A model generated the notes under the pieces. The model saw only the letters and a program-made list of their open reading frames with translations. It did not search any database and was not told the DNA's origin. Position numbers and translations under genes: made by a program. A stretch of DNA of 64,000 nt from Streptomyces iranensis (lineage in GTDB: Bacteria; Actinomycetota; Actinomycetes; Streptomycetales; Streptomycetaceae): the NCBI RefSeq assembly GCF_017874715.1, contig NZ_JAGGLR010000016.1, positions 186,001 to 250,000 on the forward strand, read 5' to 3'. Below, in pieces: positions 53,049-61,660 of this stretch. Positions within the stretch are counted from its first letter, which is position 1. Each line of letters opens with the position of its first letter.

Positions 53049-55002
53049 CCGTGGCGCGACAGGACAGCTCGCGCAGACAGCGCAGCAGAGCGCGCGCGGT
53101 GGCATCGTTCTGCCGGAACGCGGGCGCGTTGGTGCGGGGCCGGGCGAAGGCGCCCGAGGCACGGGCGTCGGTGTGCGGGCCGAGCGCGAAGCGGCGCGGA
53201 TGCGGGCGGCCCGCCCGGTCCAGGATCCGGGCGTCGGCGGGGCTGACGGCGAGCAGTCCGACCGGGGTGGCGGCGGCGCCGTCGCGGTGCAGGGAGCGCA
53301 GCAGGGTGTCGCGGGAGCGGTCCACGGTCGGCTCCGGCAGCCGGGCCTCGACCAGCGCACGGGCCTCGACGGCATGGCCGGGCACACTGGCGGAGCTCGC
53401 CCGGAACACCCCGCGCACCGGATCGGTGGTCACGGTCGTCTCGGCGCCGAGGAAGCGGACCACTCCGGCGCGGGAGAGCGCGAGCAGCTGCTCCAACCGC
53501 GGCCCCGGCGGGCCGGAGGCGAGGAAGCTGAAGAAGCCGTGCCACCAGCCGCCGATGTCGCCGAGCCGGATCAGCTGGCCGTAGACGGAGAGCAGGGCGA
53601 GGAAGACGGCCAGGTCGGGGCTGTGCGCGGGGTCGTGGCGGCGGGCGAGGTCGGCCTCGATATGGCCGCGCAGCGCCTGCTGCAGGGCCTCGTGGTCGCC
53701 GAACCGCGGCCCGGCCAGAGGGTGGTCGAGGGTGTCGAGGTCGAGCCGGTCGGCCGGATCGGGGACGGCCGCGGCGACCAGGACGTCCAGGTCGGGGCTG
53801 CCGGGCGGGCAGGCGGCGTACTTCTCCTCGAACGCGGACCACTCCCCGGCCACGCGCTCCGGATGGGCGGTGAACAGCCGGTGGTAGTGGGCGAACCCCA
53901 GCTCCTTGGCGATCAGCGGCCAGACGTCACGCCGGAAGTCCGGCCGCGCGGGGCGGGAGAGCAGCGCATCGACCTCGGCGGGGCCGAAGAAACGCGGCAC
54001 CGGGGGCCGCTCACCGCTCAGCGAGTAGCCGATCTTGGCGTGGTACGGCACACCGCGCCGCGAACCGGCGTACAGCACGGGCTCGCGGCCGGAGGGCCGG
54101 TAGACCAACTCGCCGTCCGGGCCGCGCTCATAGCGTCCGCCGCGCCCCTCGGTGAGCAGCACCATCAGATCCACGAAGGCGAGGCCGAGGCCGCGTACGA
54201 TCACCGGCTCACCGGGGCGCAGCGCGCTCACATCGCTGTCGGCGGTGAACTCCGGCGGGAGGTGGACCAGTCGGTGCTCGGCGGCGAACGCGGTGAGCGC
54301 CCGCTGCTCGGCGTCGGGTTCGGCGTCGAGGTGGCCGAGGGCGAGGATCACGGCGTCGGCGGTGAGCGGCGCGGTACGCCCCTCCAGCCACACCTGCTGC
54401 CGTCCGTCGCGCGGCCCGGTGACACGCACGGCCCGGTCCCGGTGCTCATGCACGATGGTGCCGGGCGGCAGATCGGCCACCGAGCGCTCGTACACCCAGC
54501 GCAGATAGGCGCTCTGCAGCCGTCTGGTGGCGAAGCTGCGCCCGGTCAGGGCGGCGGCCTCGGCCGCGAGTTCGGGCGGCAGGGCGGGCGGCCGCTCCGC
54601 TCCGCGGACCTCGTGGGCTCCACGGACCTCGCGGACCTCGTGGGCCCCACGGACCTCGCGGGCCCATTCGGCGAGGGAGGGGCCGGGACGTATCGGGCCT
54701 TCGCGCTCCACCGACTCGTCGGTGAACATGGTGACGTCCTCGGCCATGGAGTTCATCCACAGCAGCGGGGACTGGTCAGGGCGCCAGATGCGGCCGCCGC
54801 CGGGTGGATGCGGATCGACCAGGTGCAGCTCGAACGGGGCGCCGTCGCCGTACAGCTCGGGGGCGTTGGCGGCGATGCGCTCGATCAGACCGGTGGCACG
54901 CGGGCCCGCGCCGACGATGACGACCGTGGCGGGTGGGACGACCGCGGCGGGTGATCGGAAGGGGTGATCCGGATGCACGGGATGGTCCGGGTTCGCGGAC
55001 AT
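53038..55002 (-). CDS. FAD/NAD(P)-binding protein, large
   Basis: A 654-residue flavoprotein with an N-terminal dinucleotide fold (VVIVGAGPRATGLIERIAAN at ~30) and a second Rossmann-like segment (DAVILALGH; VIVRGLGLAFVDLM). It matches the FAD-NAD(P)-binding family often encoded beside organosulfur or amino-acid ABC transporters and LLM monooxygenases. A REVRGAHEVREVRGAHE repeat lies near ~115-135. ATG 55002 follows GGAG by seven bases; an in-frame GTG at 55050 would add a Cys-rich head (MCRPCVC). Likely an oxidase or reductase in degradation of the transported compound (inference). Confidence 0.8.
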   Translation of the reverse strand: MSANPDHPVHPDHPFRSPAAVVPPATVVIVGAGPRATGLIERIAANAPELYGDGAPFELHLVDPHPPGGGRIWRPDQSPLLWMNSMAEDVTMFTDESVEREGPIRPGPSLAEWAREVRGAHEVREVRGAHEVRGAERPPALPPELAAEAAALTGRSFATRRLQSAYLRWVYERSVADLPPGTIVHEHRDRAVRVTGPRDGRQQVWLEGRTAPLTADAVILALGHLDAEPDAEQRALTAFAAEHRLVHLPPEFTADSDVSALRPGEPVIVRGLGLAFVDLMVLLTEGRGGRYERGPDGELVYRPSGREPVLYAGSRRGVPYHAKIGYSLSGERPPVPRFFGPAEVDALLSRPARPDFRRDVWPLIAKELGFAHYHRLFTAHPERVAGEWSAFEEKYAACPPGSPDLDVLVAAAVPDPADRLDLDTLDHPLAGPRFGDHEALQQALRGHIEADLARRHDPAHSPDLAVFLALLSVYGQLIRLGDIGGWWHGFFSFLASGPPGPRLEQLLALSRAGVVRFLGAETTVTTDPVRGVFRASSASVPGHAVEARALVEARLPEPTVDRSRDTLLRSLHRDGAAATPVGLLAVSPADARILDRAGRPHPRRFALGPHTDARASGAFARPRTNAPAFRQNDATARALLRCLRELSCRATVTA

Positions 55003-55097
55003 GCGGAGGCTCCGTGAGTTCTGAAGTGAACACACGCATGGCCTGCACACACGCCGAGCCCCTCAGCTCGACAACGGCCGGGCCCCTCAGCCCGGCA

Positions 55098-55136
55098 TGA
55101 GCCTGAGATTAAGACGACCCCAGGGTGCGCTGTCAA
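55098..55136 (-). promoter_or_regulatory. Promoter of the FAD protein/ABC operon
   Basis: TTGACA (55136-55131) and TTAATC (55112-55107) are separated by 18 bp, reading towards the FAD protein gene. Confidence 0.55.
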
Positions 55137-55446
55137 GACCGTCCGAACTGTGAGCAGCGCGTCTCACCGCGGTTGACGAGGAAGCGGAAGGCTGCTCCAC
55201 TTGCCCCATGGACTCAGGGCAGCGACTGGTCACGCGCGACCACATCGACTTCGGTCGGGTGTGGTCGTCGTCCTGTTCGGGCTGACCGCCCGCCTCCGCT
55301 GCCATAGGGGATTTCCGTCCCGCAGCGCTTCGAGGCTTCGCCCGCGCCCGCCGGATTCCCTCCCCCGGCGTGGCCGCAGCACATCCGCGTCGTCACGCGC
55401 CTTCGGCCTTCCCACACACGTCATTGCCCCCTCCCCTTCGTCATTT
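55137..55446. other. Intergenic region without recognised gene
   Basis: About 310 bp upstream of the operon promoter. Short frames are present but none resembles a known protein. It leads into repeat copy B. Confidence 0.5.
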
Positions 55447-55834
55447 TCCCCTCCCCGCCCCTTCCCGTAACCAGGGGCTCCGCCCCTGGACCCCCGGGTC
55501 CGGCGGCCGAGCCCTGCCACGCGGCGAAGCCGCATATCGATGCCCCGAAAGGAACGAAGCCCCGGCCCGGGGCCTGAGCGAAAACCCCGGCCCAGGGACT
55601 AGGCGAAAGCCCCGGCCCAGGAGCTGGAGCGGAAGCCCCCGGCCCGGGGCCTGAGCGAAAACCCCGGCGGAAGCCCCCGCCCAGAGGCCTGGACGAAAAC
55701 CCCGGCCCAGGGGCCTGGTCGGAAGCCCCAGTTTCGGGGGCTGCGGCGGAAGCCCCAGTTTCGGGGGCTGGGGCGGAGCCCCGCATGCGGCGGAGTCGCA
55801 TATCGTCAGGTGTCGGGAAGGGGCGGGGAGGGGA
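55447..55834. repeat. Interspersed GC-rich repeat, copy B (full, with TIRs)
   Basis: Bounded by perfect 21-bp inverted ends: left at 55447-55467 and right at 55814-55834 (CGGGAAGGGGCGGGGAGGGG and one base). Inside are CAGGGGCTCCGCCCCTG, about eight ~30-bp units with AAAACCCCGGCCCAGG-like cores, and GGGGCGGAGCCCC. CAGCCCGCCGCAGG follows the right end, as in copy A. Confidence 0.85.
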
Positions 55835-55879
55835 GCAGCCCGCCGCAGGCGGCAAGACCCGACGGGCGCCCCTTGGCGG

Positions 55880-57109
55880 CTAGCAGTCGCAGCCGCAGTC
55901 ACACCCATCACAGCAGTCGCAGCTGCAGCAGTCGCCGCAATTGCTGCAGCAGTCACAACAGTCGCAGCAGTCACCGCACTTATGGCACAGGCCCTCGCGC
56001 GGCTGCCCGGACCACGGGTCGTGGTACGGATCGCGGCAGCACACCTGGCAGGTGCAGCAGAGCCCGGTCCACACCAGGCAGCCCGCGATCAACCCCCGTC
56101 GGCGGCCGTGCGGCGGCTCCGGGGGCGCGCCGCCGGGGCCTCCCGGGTTGATCCACGGCGACTGCGGCGGCCCGTAGGAGGACTCCGGGGTGCCCGGGGT
56201 GCCCGGGGTGCCCGCGCCCTGGCCTCCGGTGTGCGCACAGCCAGTGGTGCCGAAGGCGCGGTCGACCGCGCGCCCCAGCTCATGGACCAGCAGTACATGG
56301 GCGAGGCGCCCGGAGCCCTTGCCCACGAATTCGGTGTCCTTGAGCGCCAGCCGCACCCCGTGCACCGCGTCGTCGCACAGCCTGCGGACCTCGGTGAGGT
56401 CGGTCCCGGTGGCCGCGATCGGGTTCCAGGCGCCCGTCTCGGCGTCCTCGGCCAGGTCCTCCACCGCGTCCAGCAGATGCGCCAGCCGCCCGAAGAGCCG
56501 GCCCGCCTCCTCCAGCGGGGCCCGGTTGCCGGGCCGCCCGGCCAGGACGGCGGTGTGCCCGAAGGCCGCGGCGGTCGCGGTCTCGGTGGGCTCGGTAACG
56601 GTCAGCAGAGGGGTGCCGGGGCCCGCGAGGGACTCCAGCTCCTCCTGCCGGCCGACCGCGTCGAGCAGCAGCGCGGTGTCGAAGCCGAGCGTGGCGCCGC
56701 TGCGCTCCCCGGCCCGATCCCACCGCCCGGCCACCCGGCGGGCGGCCGCGGCGACCGGCCGCCGGGCCAACGCCCCGTCGCCGTCCGCCACATGGTCGCG
56801 TACCTTCGCCGAGGCCAGCACCAGCGAGACGGTGGCCGCGAGACGCGCCCCCTCGCCCTGGGCGACCGACGCCGTCCGCATCCCGCGCAGCGGACAGGGC
56901 CCGGCGGTCCGCCGCCGACCCTCCGACCGCCCGGCCTGGGCCTCCACCAGCACCGATATCACCAGGCCGTCGTAATTGGTGGCGATGCGGGCGAACTGCC
57001 CGTGGTCACCCCTCAACGCGAGGCACAGCCCGCACAAATGCGCCATCCACTCAGTGCGCAGGTTTTCCGACAGCCGATGCCGACAAGGCCGGATAATGCC
57101 AAACACCAC
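55880..57109 (-). CDS. DUF5685-type protein with cysteine-rich tail
   Basis: A 409-residue protein. The N-terminal ~270 residues match what I recall as DUF5685 (FGIIRPCRHRL; HLCGLCLALRGDHGQFARI; TNYDGLVISVLVEAQ), with conserved cysteines early on. A PGTPGTP linker precedes a hydrophobic segment and a striking tail with about 25 Cys in the last ~60 residues, many as CCxCC. Such a tail could bind metal or a cluster, or be modified. Divergent from the SepF-like gene. Function unknown. Confidence 0.8.
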   Translation of the reverse strand: MVFGIIRPCRHRLSENLRTEWMAHLCGLCLALRGDHGQFARIATNYDGLVISVLVEAQAGRSEGRRRTAGPCPLRGMRTASVAQGEGARLAATVSLVLASAKVRDHVADGDGALARRPVAAAARRVAGRWDRAGERSGATLGFDTALLLDAVGRQEELESLAGPGTPLLTVTEPTETATAAAFGHTAVLAGRPGNRAPLEEAGRLFGRLAHLLDAVEDLAEDAETGAWNPIAATGTDLTEVRRLCDDAVHGVRLALKDTEFVGKGSGRLAHVLLVHELGRAVDRAFGTTGCAHTGGQGAGTPGTPGTPESSYGPPQSPWINPGGPGGAPPEPPHGRRRGLIAGCLVWTGLCCTCQVCCRDPYHDPWSGQPREGLCHKCGDCCDCCDCCSNCGDCCSCDCCDGCDCGCDC

Positions 57110-57339
57110 GATCCCCGTTCACCCGTACGTCCCCGACGTCACCCGTCCGGCAGCGGCGGAGTCTACCCACCGCTCCGTCAGCCTTCGTAAGCAGGTGGAA
57201 CTCTGATATGGCGCCAGCCGTTGTGCACCAGTAACGTCACGAATCCCCTGTGCGGCCGCAATCCACGTGGCAGACCATCCGCATCATGGACGACCATAGA
57301 GGGGCGGACAGTACACACCATCAGGGAGAGGAGGCGTCC

Positions 57340-57771
57340 ATGGGATCGGTACGCAAGGCAAGTGCCTGGCTTGGCCTCGTCGACGACAGCGATGACGAGC
57401 GCTACTACGACGACGACTACGCCGAGGGGTCCGAGCCCGGCGACTCCTGGATGACCGACCCGCGCGCGCGGGTGGCCGACGAGACCGCGCGGGACCAGGG
57501 CACCCGGATCGCCACGGTCACCCCGGACGGATTCCGGGACGCCCGCGGCATCGGCGAGCTGTTCCGGGAGGGCGTCCCGGTCATCGTGAACCTCACGACG
57601 ATGGAGTCCGCCGACGCCAAGCGCGTGGTGGATTTCATGGCCGGGCTGATCTTCGGGCTGCGGGGCTCGATCGACCGGGTGGCCAACCGCGTCTTCCTCC
57701 TCACCCCGGCCGACTTCCAGATCGTCAGCGGACAGTCCGGCCACGCCACGGGCTTTTTCAACCAGAGCTAG
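57340..57771 (+). CDS. SepF-like cell-division protein
   Basis: A 143-residue protein with an acidic linker (DDSDDERYYDDDYAEGS) after an N-terminal amphipathic segment, and a SepF/DUF552 core (PVIVNLTTMESADAKRVVDF; GLRGSIDRVANRVFLLTP). SepF tethers FtsZ to the membrane; Streptomyces carry several paralogues. ATG 57340 follows a perfect AGGAGG by five bases. Confidence 0.9.
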   Translation: MGSVRKASAWLGLVDDSDDERYYDDDYAEGSEPGDSWMTDPRARVADETARDQGTRIATVTPDGFRDARGIGELFREGVPVIVNLTTMESADAKRVVDFMAGLIFGLRGSIDRVANRVFLLTPADFQIVSGQSGHATGFFNQS

Positions 57772-57783
57772 CCCCGGGGCCGC

Positions 57784-58971
57784 TCACCGGAAGGCATCGA
57801 TTCCGGTGAGCGCCTTGCCCAGCACCAGTTGGTGCATTTCGACGGTGCCCTCATAGGTGAGCACGGACTCCAGATTCGTGGCGTGCCGCATCACCGGATA
57901 CTCCAGCGAGATCCCGTTGGCGCCCAGAATCGTCCGGGCCGTACGGCAGATCTCGATCGCCTCCCGCACATTGTTCAGCTTGCCGAAGCTGACCTGCTCG
58001 GGGCGGAGCCGCCCCGCCTCCAAACGCCGCCCCAGATGGTGGGCGAGCAGCACCCCCTTGTGGAGCTCCAGCGCCATATCGGCCAGCTTGGCCTGGGTGA
58101 GCTGGAAGCCGCCGATCGGCCGGCCGAACTGCTCCCGCTCCCGCGCGTAGTCCAGCGCCGCCTCGAACGCGGAGCGGGCCGCGCCCATCGATCCCCAGAT
58201 GATGCCGTAGCGGGCGTGGCTCAGACAGCTCAGCGGCCCGCGCAACCCGGTGACCTCGGGCAGCACCGCGTCGGCGGGCAGCCGTACCTCGTCCAGGATC
58301 AGCTCGCTGGTGACCGAGGCGCGCAGCGACCACTTGTGCTTGATGTCGGGGGCCGAGAAGCCGGGCGCGTCGGTGGGGACGACGAAGCCGCGGATCCCCT
58401 CGTCGGTGCGGGCCCACACCACGGCGACCCCGGCCACCGAGCCATTGGTGATCCACATCTTGCGGCCGGTGAGCACCCAGTCCGAGCCGTCCCGCTTGGC
58501 GTAGGTGCGCATCCCGGCCGGGTCGGAGCCATGGTCGGGCTCGGTCAGCCCGAAGCAGCCGATGACCTCGCCGGCGGCCATCCGGGGCAGCCACCGCTCC
58601 TTCTGCTCCTCGGAGCCGAAGCGGTGGATGGCGTACATGGACAGGGAGCCCTGCACCGACATCAGGGAGCGGATCCCGGAGTCGGCGGCCTCCAGCTCCA
58701 GACAGGCCAGGCCGTACTGGATCGGACCGGCGCCCGCGCAGCCGTAGCCGGTGAGGGACATCCCGAGTGCGCCGAGGGAGCCGAGCTCCCGGGCCAGCTC
58801 GCGGATGCCGGGCACCTCGCCGCGCTCGTACCAGTCGGCGATGTGCGGCAGTACGCGGTCGGCGGCCCACTGCCGCATGGTGTCGCGGACCGCGAGGTCT
58901 TCGGGGTCGAGGAGATCGTCGAGCCCCAGCGGGTCGCGCGGATCGAACGACGGCAGGGTGCCAGCGGACAT
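57784..58971 (-). CDS. Acyl-CoA dehydrogenase, glutaryl-CoA dehydrogenase-like
   Basis: A 395-residue FAD enzyme with CFGLTEPDHGSDPAGM, TGRKMWITNG, AREREQFGRPIGGFQLTQ and the catalytic Glu in LTYEGTVEMHQLVLGKALTG. The pattern is closest to glutaryl-CoA dehydrogenases, which also decarboxylate their substrate in lysine/tryptophan breakdown; exact specificity is inferred. ATG 58971 with GGAGG nine bases upstream. Confidence 0.93.
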   Translation of the reverse strand: MSAGTLPSFDPRDPLGLDDLLDPEDLAVRDTMRQWAADRVLPHIADWYERGEVPGIRELARELGSLGALGMSLTGYGCAGAGPIQYGLACLELEAADSGIRSLMSVQGSLSMYAIHRFGSEEQKERWLPRMAAGEVIGCFGLTEPDHGSDPAGMRTYAKRDGSDWVLTGRKMWITNGSVAGVAVVWARTDEGIRGFVVPTDAPGFSAPDIKHKWSLRASVTSELILDEVRLPADAVLPEVTGLRGPLSCLSHARYGIIWGSMGAARSAFEAALDYAREREQFGRPIGGFQLTQAKLADMALELHKGVLLAHHLGRRLEAGRLRPEQVSFGKLNNVREAIEICRTARTILGANGISLEYPVMRHATNLESVLTYEGTVEMHQLVLGKALTGIDAFR

Positions 58972-59213
58972 GGGTGGCGGCCTCCGGTGGATGCGGTTCC
59001 GGGTACGCCGGGCGGATACCGGCCGCCGGGGCACGTCCTCCCGCCCGGCGGCCGGGTGATCAGCCCGGCCGCTCCGACGCTACGACCGGGTAACCCCTGG
59101 CGTCCAGACCTGCTCACGCCGGGTCATCACGGGCCGGACAGCGACCGGGCAGCGGCCGGGCAGCGGTCGAGTAGGGCGAGGGCGGGACTCGGGGCGGGGC
59201 GGGCTGTCCCGAA

Positions 59214-59367
59214 CCTGCGGCGGGCTGTTCCCTTCCCCGCCCCTTCCCACAGCATCGGCATGCGGCTCCGCCGCACGGCAAGGGCTTCGCTGCACGGCAG
59301 GGGTTTCGCCCCTGGACCCCGGGGCCTGGGGCGGAGCCCCAGTTGTGGGAAGGGGCGGGGAGGGGAA
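59214..59367. repeat. Interspersed GC-rich repeat, copy C (with TIRs)
   Basis: Inverted ends at 59228-59251 and 59344-59367 match at 23 of 24 positions; the left end extends outward to CCTGCGGCGGGCTG (59214), the complement of the sequence following copies A and B. Inside are CAGGGGTTTCGCCCCTG and CTGGGGCGGAGCCCCAG. Lies between the dehydrogenase promoter and the MFS gene's 3' end. Confidence 0.85.
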
Positions 59368-59415
59368 AGACCGCCGGACACCCGGTAGGCCCCGAGCTGC
59401 CCCGGCCCTGGTCGG

Positions 59416-61197
59416 TCAGGACTCGGCGGCGACGGTGGCGCGGTCGAGACGGGCCGGGGCCTTCGTGCCGTCCGGGGCCTTCGTGCCGTCCCGCCCCTTC
59501 TGCTCCGCCAGCCCCTGCTGCTCCGCCGGGCCCTGCTGGTCCGCCGGGCCCTGCTGGTCCGCCAGCCCCTGCTGCTCCGCCGACCCCCGCTGCTCCGCCG
59601 GGCCCTGGGTGGACTCCTCCTCGTCGGCGGCGCACTCCATGGCCTTGGGCAGCCGCAGCGCGGCCAGCGCGCCGAGCGTCAGCAGCCCGGCGCTGACCGC
59701 GAGCGTGACGTGCAGACCGTGCACGAAGGCGGCGCGGGAGGCCGACCGCAGGGCCTCCCCGGCGTGGCCGCCGAGCCGGTCGGAGACCTTGTACGCGGCG
59801 CCCAGCGACTGGCTCGCGTCGGAACTGGCGGAGGCGGGGACGCCGGGCACCGAGGAGACGCCGGGCTTGTAGGCGGCGTTCATGACGCTGCCGAGGAGGG
59901 CGATGCCGATACCGGCGCCGAGCTGGTAGGAGGTCTCGCCGATGGCGGCCGCGCCGCCCGCGGAACCGGACGACGCCTCGTTGAGCATGGACTCGTACGC
60001 GCTGAACAGCGTGGTCTCCAGGCCGAAGCCCAGGACGATGAAGCCGCCGGCGAGCACGGCCGGCCGGTCGGACAGGCCCATGGCGGTGAGCGAGAGCACG
60101 GCGAGGGCGGTGAGCGCGAAGCCGACCACGACCATGACCCGCGGGCCGAGCCACTGGAGCATCCGGGACCCCACGAGCCCGGCGGCCATGGCGGCGAAGG
60201 TGAGCGGCAGCAGCCGCAGACCGGTCTCGAGCGGGGTGAGCCCGAGCACGAGCTGGAGGTACTGGGCGGCTATGAGCTCCAGGCCGACGAGCGCCAGCAG
60301 GGCGAGCACGATACAGCCGACGGAGATCGAGAAGGCGGGCCGGGCGAACAGCTTGAGGTCCACCAGCGGATGCGTACGGCGGCGCTGGCGGCGGACGAAG
60401 AGCACCAGCAGCACCGCCCCGACCAGCACCGGGGCGGCGGTCACGGCGTCCAGCGGCCCCGCGCCGCTGCCCACCCGCTTGACGCCGAGGACAACGCAGA
60501 ACAGCCCGCAGGCGGCCATGAGCGCGCCCAGCACGTCCCAGGGGCCGTTCTTGTCGCCGGTGGACTCCGGCAGCAGCCAGCGGCCGACGGGCAGCGCCAC
60601 GATCATCAGGGGCAGGTTGACCAGGAAGACCGAACCCCACCAGAAGTTCTCCACCAGGAAGCCGCCGAGCAGCGGGCCGACGGCCGCGCCGACGGCGGCT
60701 ACCGCGCTCCAGATGCCTATCGCCAGCGCCCGCTCCCGGCGGTCCGGGAAGACCTGGCGCAGTATCGACAGGGTGGCAGGCATGATCATCGCGCCGCCGA
60801 CGCCCAGCAGGGCGCGGGCCACGATGAGGATCTGGGGGTTGGGGGCGAAGGCGGCGATCGCGGAGGCGGCGCCGAAGAGCCCGTAGCCGAGCAGCAGGAC
60901 GCGTCGTCTGCCGACGCGGTCGCCGAGGGTGCCGAAGAGGATCAGCAGCGAGGCGCAGACCAGTGGGTAGACGTCCACGATCCACAGCAGTTCGATCCCG
61001 CCGGGGCGCAGATCCTCGGTCACCGCCGGGACCGCGACATGGAGCACGGTCGCGTCCACGGCGACGAGCAGCAGACTGACGCAGAGCACGAGAAGCACGA
61101 CCCAGCGGTTCGACCCGCCGTCGCTCGCCTCGGTGCCGCGCCATTGCCGGGGAACGCCCGCCGTCCGCCGATTGCCGGCCGTGGTCGTCCCGGACAT
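59416..61197 (-). CDS. MFS drug exporter, EmrB/QacA (DHA2) type
   Basis: A 593-residue antiporter with fourteen predicted helices and motifs LLVAVDATVLHVAVPAV, GTLGDRVGRRRVLLLGY, and LLGVGGAMIMPATLSILRQVF. It would expel lipophilic cations or natural products by proton antiport. The C-terminal ~85 residues are a cytoplasmic tail with AEQQG/ADQQGP repeats (59505-59600). ATG 61197 with GGAGG seven bases upstream. Confidence 0.94.
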   Translation of the reverse strand: MSGTTTAGNRRTAGVPRQWRGTEASDGGSNRWVVLLVLCVSLLLVAVDATVLHVAVPAVTEDLRPGGIELLWIVDVYPLVCASLLILFGTLGDRVGRRRVLLLGYGLFGAASAIAAFAPNPQILIVARALLGVGGAMIMPATLSILRQVFPDRRERALAIGIWSAVAAVGAAVGPLLGGFLVENFWWGSVFLVNLPLMIVALPVGRWLLPESTGDKNGPWDVLGALMAACGLFCVVLGVKRVGSGAGPLDAVTAAPVLVGAVLLVLFVRRQRRRTHPLVDLKLFARPAFSISVGCIVLALLALVGLELIAAQYLQLVLGLTPLETGLRLLPLTFAAMAAGLVGSRMLQWLGPRVMVVVGFALTALAVLSLTAMGLSDRPAVLAGGFIVLGFGLETTLFSAYESMLNEASSGSAGGAAAIGETSYQLGAGIGIALLGSVMNAAYKPGVSSVPGVPASASSDASQSLGAAYKVSDRLGGHAGEALRSASRAAFVHGLHVTLAVSAGLLTLGALAALRLPKAMECAADEEESTQGPAEQRGSAEQQGLADQQGPADQQGPAEQQGLAEQKGRDGTKAPDGTKAPARLDRATVAAES

Positions 61198-61660
61198 GTA
61201 CGCACCTCCCTGGGTCTTACGCTCGCGGTCCGCCGTCGTGACGGCGGTACGTCACGTCGTAGGGACGTCCGGGTGACCCCGGTGGCGAAGGCGCGAGTGA
61301 GAGGTCAGGGTACGCGAGTCCCCGCGCGAGCCGTGTGCCGCAGGTCATGTTGGGACCGGCCCGCGGATGGTTACGGAGGCGTACGTTCCAGACTTCCCCT
61401 TTTGTCCCTCCGTCCCTCTGCCGTCCCTCCTGTGTCCTCCCGGCGTTCCACCCGCGTCCCACCCGTGGCCCACCGGTGGCCGCCTTCCGTTCGTCCCTCG
61501 TTGTCCCTCGTTGTCGTCCGCTGTCGACCGCTGTCGTCCGCCGTCGCCCGCCGTCGGTCGCGGTTCCCGCGACGTAGTTGTCCACAGCCCCCGCGGCCCC
61601 TTCGCGGAGCGTTGTCCACAGGCTCCGCGGGCGGCCCGGACATCCTTGATAATCGTCGCC
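61198..61660. other. Intergenic region: pyrimidine-rich track and two DnaA-box-like sites
   Basis: 463 bp without gene. From about 61397 to 61560 the plus strand is dominated by CCCTC, GTCC and CGTC repeats with strong pyrimidine bias. TTGTCCACA, the Streptomyces DnaA-box sequence, occurs at 61578-61586 and 61612-61620 in the same orientation. GATAAT (61648-61653) is a likely -10 for the next gene. Confidence 0.6.
61578..61620 (+). promoter_or_regulatory. Pair of perfect DnaA boxes
   Basis: TTGTCCACA twice in direct orientation, 34 bp apart, just upstream of the promoter of the PIG-V-like gene. Could control that gene or titrate DnaA; chance occurrence is not excluded. Confidence 0.45.

Noticed and set aside
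55200..55300. Short plus-strand frame starting at 55208
   Set aside because: About 25 codons, no ribosome site, no recognisable protein.
61578..61620. DnaA boxes considered as a replication origin
   Set aside because: Only two boxes and no dnaA, dnaN or parAB genes; at most a titration or regulatory site.
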